A stretch of 27,949 bases of DNA from Firmicutes bacterium UBA7523 (GTDB taxonomy: Bacteria > Bacillota > Dethiobacteria > Dethiobacterales > Dethiobacteraceae), in assembly GCA_002479415.1 (NCBI GenBank), contig DLMZ01000054.1:10635-38583 (forward strand), read 5' to 3'. This document shows positions 16,831-22,166 of the stretch, in pieces. The position numbers were made by a program, and so were the translations under genes. Positions within the stretch are counted from its first letter, which is position 1. The number at the start of each line of letters is the position of its first letter. A model generated the notes under the pieces. That model saw only the letters and a list, made by a program, of their open reading frames with translations. It searched no databases and had not been told where the DNA came from.

Positions 16831-17172
16831 ATGGATATAATTAGACAGATTGAATCAGAGCAGATGAAAAAAGATCTGCCATTGGTTTCACCGGGAGATA
16901 CAGTGCGTGTGCACGTTAAGGTTGTGGAGGGTACCCGTGAGCGGACCCAGGTTTTTGAGGGCGTTGTTATCAAGAAGCAAGGCTCCGGGCTGCGCGAAAC
17001 TTTTACAGTTCGCCGTATCAGCTATAATGTTGGAGTGGAAAGAACCTTCCCGCTTCATTCACCAAAAATTGACAAGCTGGAAGTGATGCGTCACGGCGTA
17101 GTTCGTCGTGCCAAGCTATATTACCTGCGTAAGCTGACAGGCAAGGCAGCCCGCATCAAGGAAAGACGCTAA
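16831..17172 (+). CDS. rplS: Large ribosomal subunit protein bL19
   Basis: The 113-residue protein starts MDIIRQIESEQMKKDLP and includes GDTVRVHVKVVEG, ERTQVFEGVVI, RRISYNVGVERTFPLHSP and YYLRKLTGKAARIKE, all typical of bL19 at the 30S-50S interface. I chose the ATG at 16831, directly after AAAGGAGG; the in-frame ATG at 16765 adds a non-family extension. It ends the rpsP-khpA-rimM-trmD-rplS group and is followed by a strong terminator. Confidence 0.96.
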   Translation: MDIIRQIESEQMKKDLPLVSPGDTVRVHVKVVEGTRERTQVFEGVVIKKQGSGLRETFTVRRISYNVGVERTFPLHSPKIDKLEVMRHGVVRRAKLYYLRKLTGKAARIKERR

Positions 17173-17173
17173 T

Positions 17174-17205
17174 AAAAGGAGGACTGTCCGTACAGTCCCC
17201 TTTTT
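17174..17205 (+). terminator. Intrinsic terminator after rplS
   Basis: AAAAGG and GGACTGT (17174-17187, with one bulged A) pair with ACAGTCC and CCTTTT (17192-17204) around a CCGT loop, ending in a T run. It lies 1 bp after the stop codon. Confidence 0.85.
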
Positions 17206-17240
17206 ATTATCTTTCTCTGAGGGAAAGGATAGTGATAAAA

Positions 17241-17765
17241 ATGCTTGATACTGAGACAAAGGAAATTTGGGAGTGGGTTAAGTCAATTATTATTGCTATT
17301 CTTCTGGCATTAGTAATTCGTGCTTTCCTAATTGAGGTTTTTCTTGTAGACGGGCAGTCAATGCTCCCTACCCTTCATAACAACGAGAGGCTTATTGTTA
17401 GTAAAATGCAGTATTATTACCGCGAACCGGTACAAGGTGAAATAATTGTATTTAAGGCAAATGACGAACGGGATTTCATCAAGCGGATTATCGGAGTGGC
17501 CGGAGACGAAGTACGGATAGAAATTGAAGGTGTTTATGTTAACGGACAGCTTTTAGAGGAGCCGTATATTCTCGAAAAAGCATGGGAGCCTTTCGGTCCG
17601 GTTGTAGTTCCGGAGGGAACCTTTTTTGCCTTGGGTGATAATCGTAATAACAGTAAAGACAGTCGCCACCCCGATGTTGGGTTTGTTTCTTTGGACAGAT
17701 TAAAGGGTAAGGCAATGCTTGTCTTCTGGCCTATGGACAGTATTCGTGTGATTAGCTGGCCGTAA
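17241..17765 (+). CDS. lepB: Type I signal peptidase
   Basis: This membrane serine protease removes signal peptides from exported proteins. The 174-residue protein has one N-terminal membrane helix (about residues 15-36) and the catalytic dyad Ser40 (in DGQSMLPTL) and Lys81 (in RDFIKRIIGVAGDEV). The box E motif GDNRNNSKDSR is also present. The small size and single anchor match Gram-positive SipS-type enzymes. I chose the ATG at 17241; a GTG at 17232 lies only 2 nt from the GGAAAGGA site. It sits between rplS and rbgA, a common Clostridia arrangement. Confidence 0.95.
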   Translation: MLDTETKEIWEWVKSIIIAILLALVIRAFLIEVFLVDGQSMLPTLHNNERLIVSKMQYYYREPVQGEIIVFKANDERDFIKRIIGVAGDEVRIEIEGVYVNGQLLEEPYILEKAWEPFGPVVVPEGTFFALGDNRNNSKDSRHPDVGFVSLDRLKGKAMLVFWPMDSIRVISWP

Positions 17766-17792
17766 TGCCTTGGCGATATAAGGAGTGCTTGT

Positions 17793-18626
17793 ATGGAAGT
17801 TCAATGGTATCCCGGCCAAATGGCCAAAGCGAAAAGATTGCTGCGGGAAAATTTAAAGCTGGTGGACGCCATTATTGAGGTCTTGGATGCGCGTATCCCT
17901 AGCAGTAGCCGCAATCCGGATATTCGGGAGCTTTTAGCTGCGAAGCCTGTTGTTGCTGTTTTAACTAGAATGGATTTAGCTGACAAGACTGCAACAAACC
18001 GTTGGCAGGAAGCTTTGCGTACAGATTATTGGGGTGTTTCTGCCGTTAACGCTAATACGGGAGAAGGAGTGCAGAAGTTGCTTCAGCTCCTGACAGAGCT
18101 GCCCCGAGCTGCAAAAAAAAGCAATCGCCCTGTGCGCTTGCTTGTGGTAGGCGTACCTAACGTCGGCAAGTCTTCTTTAATTAACAGGCTTACAGGACGG
18201 AGTCCTGCCATTACCGGTGACAAGCCGGGAGTAACCAAGGATAAGCAGTGGATACGTGCTCATGAGCGTTTAGAAATCTTGGATACACCGGGTATGTTAT
18301 GGCCAAAAATTACTTCGACGAAGCAAGCATTTGCTTTAGCCGCGGTAGGCTCGGTGAAAGATGAAATATTGGATCCTATCCAATTAGGCACAGAGTTAAT
18401 AGTATATTTATCCGCACATAACCCGGCTTCATTGCTTGAGAGGTACAAGCTGGAAGAGCTTTCGCCTGATGCCGTGGAAGTATTGGCTCAGATAGGCAAA
18501 AAACGGGGATGTCTTGTTAAGGGTGGCGAAGTAGATATGGAAACTGCGGCCCGTGTGTTTATTAAGGACTACCGTGAAGGGCGACTTGGCAGGATTACTC
18601 TGGAGTTGCCTGGGGAGGATGGGTAG
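17793..18626 (+). CDS. rbgA: Ribosome biogenesis GTPase RbgA (YlqF), with atypical active-site residues
   Basis: RbgA helps late assembly of the 50S subunit. The 277-residue protein shows the circularly permuted motif order G4-G5-G1-G3: TRMD at 58-61, then SAVNA near 83, GVPNVGKSS at 120-128 and DTPGMLWP at 164-171. Two positions are unusual. Residue 9, a catalytic histidine in B. subtilis RbgA (PGHM), is glutamine here (PGQM). The G4 guanine-recognition motif, normally NKxD, reads TRMD. All other motifs and the 277-residue length look normal, so decay is unlikely. The neighbours lepB and rnhB match the usual context. Confidence 0.92.
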   Translation: MEVQWYPGQMAKAKRLLRENLKLVDAIIEVLDARIPSSSRNPDIRELLAAKPVVAVLTRMDLADKTATNRWQEALRTDYWGVSAVNANTGEGVQKLLQLLTELPRAAKKSNRPVRLLVVGVPNVGKSSLINRLTGRSPAITGDKPGVTKDKQWIRAHERLEILDTPGMLWPKITSTKQAFALAAVGSVKDEILDPIQLGTELIVYLSAHNPASLLERYKLEELSPDAVEVLAQIGKKRGCLVKGGEVDMETAARVFIKDYREGRLGRITLELPGEDG

Positions 18627-18627
18627 G

Positions 18628-19401
18628 ATGGATATAAGCCAAATGACGGTGGCGCAAATATGCTCCTTTCTTCGTGAGGGTAATCCGTCCGAGCAGCAGC
18701 TTGAATTACTCTCAAATGACAATCGAGCCGGGGTTAAACGCTCCCTTGAGCGCTACTTTGCTGCCAAGGAAGCACAGCGATGTGAATTAAACCGACTGCA
18801 AGCGATGCTTATGTATGAAACACCGCTTAGGCAGCAGGGGTATAAATATATTGCAGGGGTAGATGAAGCAGGGCGCGGTCCACTGGCAGGACCCGTAGTG
18901 GCAGCCGCCGTAATTTTGCCTGAAGGTCTTGTTATACCGGGCTTAAATGACTCGAAAAAGCTTTCAGCCGCTAAGAGGGAAGCACTCTACAGCATGATTA
19001 CAGCCCAGGCTGTAGCATGGGCTGTGGGTATAGGCGAAGTTTTTGAAATTGATACCGTCAATATTCTAGAGGCAAGCAAGCTGGCCATGTGCAGATCTGT
19101 GGCCGGTTTATCCGTTAAGCCTCAATATGTATTAATTGATGCTTTAGAGCTGGACGATTTAGATTGTCCGCAAAAGGGAATTATTGGCGGGGATGGCGTG
19201 TCCCAGTCTATTGCTGCCGCTTCTATCATCGCTAAAGTAACACGCGATAGATGGATGTGTGAAATAGATAAGGTTTATCCGGGCTACGGCTTTGCTTTAC
19301 ATAAGGGTTACCCCACAAATGATCATCGCCGCGCTTTGATTGCTCTTGGAGTAAGCCCTGTGCACCGGCGCTCCTTTACGCTCTCTCTTGGGGATGAATA
19401 A
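18628..19401 (+). CDS. rnhB: Ribonuclease HII
   Basis: RNase HII removes RNA from RNA-DNA hybrids and starts ribonucleotide excision. The catalytic motif VDEAGRGPLAG supplies Asp79 and Glu80. Asp171 lies in VLIDALEL and Asp189 in GGDGVSQSIAAASIIAKVTRD. About 75 residues precede the catalytic domain, an extension also seen in Bacillus RnhB. I chose the ATG at 18628, one base after the rbgA stop and preceded by GGGGAGGATGGG. A longer in-frame reading would overlap rbgA. The 257-residue length fits. yraN starts immediately after its stop. Confidence 0.95.
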   Translation: MDISQMTVAQICSFLREGNPSEQQLELLSNDNRAGVKRSLERYFAAKEAQRCELNRLQAMLMYETPLRQQGYKYIAGVDEAGRGPLAGPVVAAAVILPEGLVIPGLNDSKKLSAAKREALYSMITAQAVAWAVGIGEVFEIDTVNILEASKLAMCRSVAGLSVKPQYVLIDALELDDLDCPQKGIIGGDGVSQSIAAASIIAKVTRDRWMCEIDKVYPGYGFALHKGYPTNDHRRALIALGVSPVHRRSFTLSLGDE

Positions 19402-19740
19402 ATGACTTCTTTAGGACGTCTTGGTGAGGAGTTAGCCGCTGCTTATTTAATCAGGAAAGGCTACAGGATTCTGTGTCGTAACTGGCGCTGCCGTCATGGT
19501 GAAATTGACATTGTTGCTATGGAAAGTAAAGCGCTTGTATTTATAGAGGTTAAAACGAGACAGTCATCAAGGCTTGGGAGGCCGGAAGAAGCGGTAGATA
19601 CCCGTAAACAAGAGCGCTTGCGACTCTTGGCTAGTCATTATATTCACGAGACAGGCCAAACTGCAGCATGCTTTCGTTTTGATGTTGTTGCGGTTACAGC
19701 TGAGGATAATTCAATTGCACTTATTAAAAATGCATTCTAG
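19402..19740 (+). CDS. yraN: UPF0102 endonuclease-fold protein YraN
   Basis: The 112-residue protein matches the YraN/UPF0102 family, which has a restriction-endonuclease-like fold. It shows GEELAAAYLIRKGYRILCRN, then the metal-binding pattern GEIDIVA and VFIEVKTR. Its cellular role is not established. The ATG is directly adjacent to the rnhB stop, so translation is probably coupled. In many Firmicutes comM follows next; here a 4.35-kb accessory stretch intervenes. Confidence 0.93.
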   Translation: MTSLGRLGEELAAAYLIRKGYRILCRNWRCRHGEIDIVAMESKALVFIEVKTRQSSRLGRPEEAVDTRKQERLRLLASHYIHETGQTAACFRFDVVAVTAEDNSIALIKNAF

Positions 19741-19746
19741 GCATCC

Positions 19747-19784
19747 AAAAGGCGCGTACTCAATAGAGAAGCGTCTTTTTTTTT
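19747..19784 (+). terminator. Intrinsic terminator after yraN
   Basis: AAAAGGCGC (19747-19755) pairs with GCGTCTTTT (19771-19779, one G-U pair) around a 15-nt loop and is followed by a T run to 19784. Its right arm repeats the right arm of the adjacent repeat element. Confidence 0.65.
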
Positions 19785-19947
19785 ATATCATTCAGGGAAG
19801 CTGCAATCCTATGCAAGGGGTTTGTAAGGGGCGTGTCCCCTTACTCTTGCGCGTGCTCAGGGCCCGCAGGCCCGCCGAAGGGGCGCAGCCCCTAGCGGAA
19901 TAAAAAAGACGCTTCCTTAACTTAAAAACGCAAAGCGTCTTTTTTAT
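19783..19947 (+). repeat. Structured intergenic repeat, copy 1 (about 165 bp)
   Basis: This segment recurs at 27163-27326 with only a few substitutions and 1-2-base indels. It encodes no plausible protein and is full of inverted repeats. The first hairpin is GCAAG...GTAAGGGG / CCCCTTAC...CTTGC (19813-19850). GGGCC/GGCCC follows. Next is CCGC..GGGGC / GCCCC..GCGG. The last hairpin is at 19902-19945. Variation between copies falls mostly in loops or short spacers. It occupies part of the 386-bp gap 19741-20126. The rest of that gap holds the yraN terminator and the upstream region of the next gene. Confidence 0.85.
19902..19945. terminator. Bidirectional terminator-like hairpin at the right end of repeat copy 1
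   Basis: AAAAAAGACGCTT (19902-19914) pairs with AAGCGTCTTTTTT (19933-19945), giving 13 bp with an 18-nt loop. T runs lie at the 3' side on either strand. The same structure occurs in copy 2 at 27282-27324. Confidence 0.65.
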
Positions 19948-20058
19948 CCATGTCATTGGAAAAGGTGAGGATAGTGAGCATATTTATGATATATAAAATA
20001 CGCTATCACTATAGTATAGCAATGGGACATGCACCGTTCTCTGCCCTGATAGCACACT

Positions 20059-20087
20059 TTGCGCAAGTTAACATAATAAGTTATAAT
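20059..20087 (+). promoter_or_regulatory. Possible promoter for the SleB-like gene
   Basis: A perfect TATAAT at 20082-20087 is preceded, 17 bp upstream, by TTGCGC (20059-20064), a weak -35 with three consensus matches. Upstream, at 20002-20020, a small imperfect palindrome (GCTATcACT / AGTATAGC) could be an operator. A sporulation sigma factor is also possible. Confidence 0.4.
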
Positions 20088-20126
20088 GTTCACATGTGCT
20101 AAAGGGAAGCAGAAGGAGGAATAGAT

Positions 20127-20687
20127 ATGTTTAACAGAAAATATTCAGCACAAGTGCTAGTTATAATTGTATTGTTAGTTGCGGCTGGAATTGCCGAAGG
20201 TGCGACATTGGGCAGCCGTGTGCTGCAAGCTGACAGGTTGAACTATGCAAGTATTATCATTACAGCATCAGCTCCTATCGAGCTTAAAGAGATTGATAGC
20301 AATAGTGATGAGTTTAACTTTTCTGCTGCGGAGCTGGATTTGTTTGCTCGTATTGTTCATGCGGAATCCGAAGGAGAGTTGTTTCAAGGACAAGTTGCTG
20401 TGGCAGCTTCAATCCTTAACAGAATTCGCAGCATGACTTATCCGAACACCATGTCCGGTGTTGTGTATCAGAGAAGCAATGGCTATTACCAGTACAGCCC
20501 TGTACTAGACGGGAGAATTAACCGTCCAGCAGGAGAAAGCGCAAAAAAAGCGGTACAGGAAGCGTTAAAGGGAACAGATCCTTCCGGCGGAGCGCTCGGC
20601 TTTTATAACCCGGCAAAAACAAGCAATTACTGGGTTCGCTCACAGCCTGTAACCAGGATTATCGGCAGCCATATTTTCTTTAAATAG
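20127..20687 (+). CDS. SleB-like cell-wall hydrolase (Hydrolase_2 domain), secreted or membrane-anchored
   Basis: The 186-residue protein has an N-terminal signal or anchor segment (hydrophobic residues about 9-26). A Hydrolase_2 domain follows from about residue 66: FARIVHAESEGE contains the likely catalytic Glu80, and AVAASILNRI, then GALGFYNPAK, follow. SleB-type enzymes are lytic transglycosylases that break spore cortex peptidoglycan during germination. CwlJ and vegetative homologues share the domain. It lacks the N-terminal peptidoglycan-binding domain of SleB, so an exact assignment is unsafe. GAAGGAGGAATAG precedes the ATG. Its stop codon lies inside a 20-bp palindromic terminator. 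Confidence 0.85.
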   Translation: MFNRKYSAQVLVIIVLLVAAGIAEGATLGSRVLQADRLNYASIIITASAPIELKEIDSNSDEFNFSAAELDLFARIVHAESEGELFQGQVAVAASILNRIRSMTYPNTMSGVVYQRSNGYYQYSPVLDGRINRPAGESAKKAVQEALKGTDPSGGALGFYNPAKTSNYWVRSQPVTRIIGSHIFFK

Positions 20688-20727
20688 TAAAAGAGCCTCA
20701 CTTTGAAGGCTCTTTTACTATTTAAAG
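20678..20727. terminator. Perfect 20-bp palindromic terminator, copy 1 of a direct repeat
   Basis: Arms 20678-20697 and 20708-20727 pair perfectly around a 10-nt loop. Bases 20681-20727 recur almost exactly at 21486-21535. The left arm contains the stop codon of the SleB-like gene. Read on the minus strand, the right arm encodes Phe-Lys-stop, the same ending as yqeY. Confidence 0.88.
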
Positions 20728-20763
20728 AGCTTCTTTTATAGAAGTCTTTTAGCAGGTAGAGAG

Positions 20764-20809
20764 TTGCCAGGATAAAAAATGTACGGTATAATATACGTAA
20801 ATACTGTAC
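20764..20809 (+). promoter_or_regulatory. Promoter and operator of the toxin-antitoxin pair
   Basis: TTGCCA (20764-20769) and TATAAT (20787-20792) are 17 bp apart. An inverted repeat, GTACGGTAT (20781-20789) and ATACTGTAC (20801-20809, one mismatch), overlaps the -10 box. This is the expected position for autorepression by a ribbon-helix-helix antitoxin. Confidence 0.78.
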
Positions 20810-20824
20810 GTAAGGATGAAAGCT

Positions 20825-21076
20825 ATGCAATATAAAAAATTAGATGCAAGACTAGAAATTCGTTTGCACCCTGAACAACTGCAAAAACTGAAAGAAGAAG
20901 CGGCAGAAAAAAAAACGTCTGTGGGCAATTTAGTGCGCGAAGCTATTGATCAACACTACGTGATGTCAACAGAGAAAAAATTAAGAGCGATTGAACAATT
21001 GACTCAAATCAATGCGCCGGTTACAAACTGGGAGCAAATGAAGAAAGAAATAGAAGCAGGATATTTGAAGAAATGA
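20825..21076 (+). CDS. Ribbon-helix-helix antitoxin (VapB-like)
   Basis: The 83-residue protein has a short beta strand (ARLEIRLHPEQ) followed by two helices (LQKLKEEAAEKK and SVGNLVREAIDQHY), the ribbon-helix-helix pattern of CopG/Arc-type DNA-binding antitoxins. The C-terminal part (VTNWEQMKKEIEAGYLKK) would wrap the toxin. I chose the ATG at 20825: AAGGA ends 8 nt upstream, whereas the ATG at 20816 overlaps that site. Its stop overlaps the toxin start in ATGA, giving coupled translation. It should neutralise the downstream PIN toxin and repress the operon through the palindrome overlapping its -10 box. Confidence 0.85.
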   Translation: MQYKKLDARLEIRLHPEQLQKLKEEAAEKKTSVGNLVREAIDQHYVMSTEKKLRAIEQLTQINAPVTNWEQMKKEIEAGYLKK

Positions 21077-21492
21077 AGGTTTTTATTGATACAAACATTC
21101 CGATGTACGCTGCGGGTAAAGAGCATCCGTTGAAGGCATGCTGTTTAGATATTTTAAGATCCATTGCTCAAGGTAATCTTAATGCCTTTACAAACACTGA
21201 GGTATTTCAGGAAATCCTTTATCGTTACTTTAACATTAACCAACGTGATTATGGTTTGCAAATCTTTGATTCCTTTTCATGCATAATGGATGGTTGCGTT
21301 TTGCCTATCAAGCATGAAGATATATTATTGGCCAGGCAGTTAACAAGTAAGCCTACACACACTTCTCTTTCTCCAAGGGATTTAATACATTTAGCTGTGA
21401 TGCATAACAATGGGATTGAACGAATCGTTACAACAGATCTTGGTTTTGCAAAAATAGAGGGTATTCAGGTGATTTATCCGTCGTCTAAATAG
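21073..21492 (+). CDS. PIN-domain ribonuclease toxin (VapC-like)
   Basis: The 139-residue protein is a PIN domain. It has Asp6 in VFIDTNIPMYAAG, Glu43 and Glu47 in TEVFQEILYRYF, Asp103 in SPRDLIHLAVM and Asp122 in IVTTDLGF, the expected acidic metal site. VapC toxins are Mg-dependent RNases that cut tRNA or rRNA; the target here cannot be predicted. The pairing with an RHH gene in a 4-base ATGA overlap supports a toxin-antitoxin role. The last Lys codon and the TAG stop lie inside terminator copy 2, so the C-terminus was probably set where the module joined that sequence. Confidence 0.86.
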   Translation: MKVFIDTNIPMYAAGKEHPLKACCLDILRSIAQGNLNAFTNTEVFQEILYRYFNINQRDYGLQIFDSFSCIMDGCVLPIKHEDILLARQLTSKPTHTSLSPRDLIHLAVMHNNGIERIVTTDLGFAKIEGIQVIYPSSK

Positions 21493-21535
21493 TAAAAGAG
21501 CCTTACTGTGAAGGCTCTTTTTTTACTATTTAAAG
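21486..21535. terminator. Bidirectional terminator, copy 2 of the direct repeat
   Basis: This is a 50-bp near copy of 20681-20727. It differs by two loop substitutions and three extra T residues in the right arm, which slightly bulge the stem. It contains the stop codons of both vapC (21490-21492, plus) and yqeY (21526-21528, minus), so it serves as a shared terminator for convergent genes. Confidence 0.85.
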
Positions 21536-21960
21536 CTATTCTTAACGGCAGCCTGTACACGGGTTCCGTCTGCTTTTCCTTTGACCAAAGGCATCAGCTT
21601 CCCCATGACTTTGCCAAATTCTGCAGGTGTGGCGTTAAGATCGGCTACAACCTGGCGGACTAAGGCATCCAGCTCATTATCGCTTAATTGAGCGGGAAGG
21701 TAAGCCTCCAGCCATGCAATTTCAGTTTCCGATTCAGCCATTAAGTCTGTGCGGTTTCCTTTTTTAAATTCTTCAATGGCGTTTCGACGTTGTTTAATTT
21801 CCCGCTGAATAACAGTTAAAATTTCTTCATCTGTCAGTTCTTTTCGCTTTTCAATTGCCTCATTTTTAATAGCGGACAAGAGCATGCGAATAGTACTAAG
21901 CTTCTGTTTTTCTCCGGCTTTTAAAGCCAGCTTCATATCACTTTGCAGTTGTGCAAGCAT
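21526..21960 (-). CDS. yqeY: YqeY-family (GatB/YqeY domain) protein
   Basis: The 144-residue protein matches YqeY, starting MLAQLQSDMKLALKAGEKQK and containing TIRMLLSAIKNEAIEKR and a C-terminal GKVMGKLMPLVKGKADG. The family is related to the tRNA-binding tail of GatB and may affect tRNA-dependent amidation or translation; the function is not proven. On the minus strand GGAGG lies just upstream of the ATG. It is convergent with the toxin-antitoxin module. Often it sits beside rpsU, which is not the case here. Confidence 0.93.
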   Translation of the reverse strand: MLAQLQSDMKLALKAGEKQKLSTIRMLLSAIKNEAIEKRKELTDEEILTVIQREIKQRRNAIEEFKKGNRTDLMAESETEIAWLEAYLPAQLSDNELDALVRQVVADLNATPAEFGKVMGKLMPLVKGKADGTRVQAAVKNSFK

Positions 21961-22084
21961 TACGGTAACCTCCGGAAAATATATTGTTTTATTTCATTAT
22001 ATTTCCTGACTGTGCTAAAAGCAAATATGTTGGAAAAATTTTTTGTGCTGAAGAATTTATCGTGTGTCACAAGAGAAGGAACAC

Positions 22085-22150
22085 TATAATATACTATGTA
22101 TTATCCGGAAGACCGGAGGACAAAGGCGTCCATTTATTTGGGCGTCTTTT
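22085..22150 (+). promoter_or_regulatory. asnB leader with two hairpins; candidate attenuator
   Basis: TATAAT at 22085-22090 has no clear -35 partner. It is followed by a small hairpin TCCGG-AAGA-CCGGA (22104-22117). Then comes a terminator-like hairpin AAAGGCGTCC / GGGCGTCTTT (22122-22131 with 22140-22149, two G-U pairs), ending in a T run only 5 nt before the ribosome binding site. No T-box motif is visible. Confidence 0.5.
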
Positions 22151-22166
22151 ATATGGGGGGATATAT

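Noticed and set aside
19679..19903. Open frame overlapping the yraN end and the structured repeat
   Set aside because: It is in a different frame from yraN, lacks a ribosome binding site, and runs through the repeat hairpins and terminator.
22085..22150. T-box riboswitch in the asnB leader
   Set aside because: No T-box core sequence or specifier stem is visible; only simple hairpins are present.
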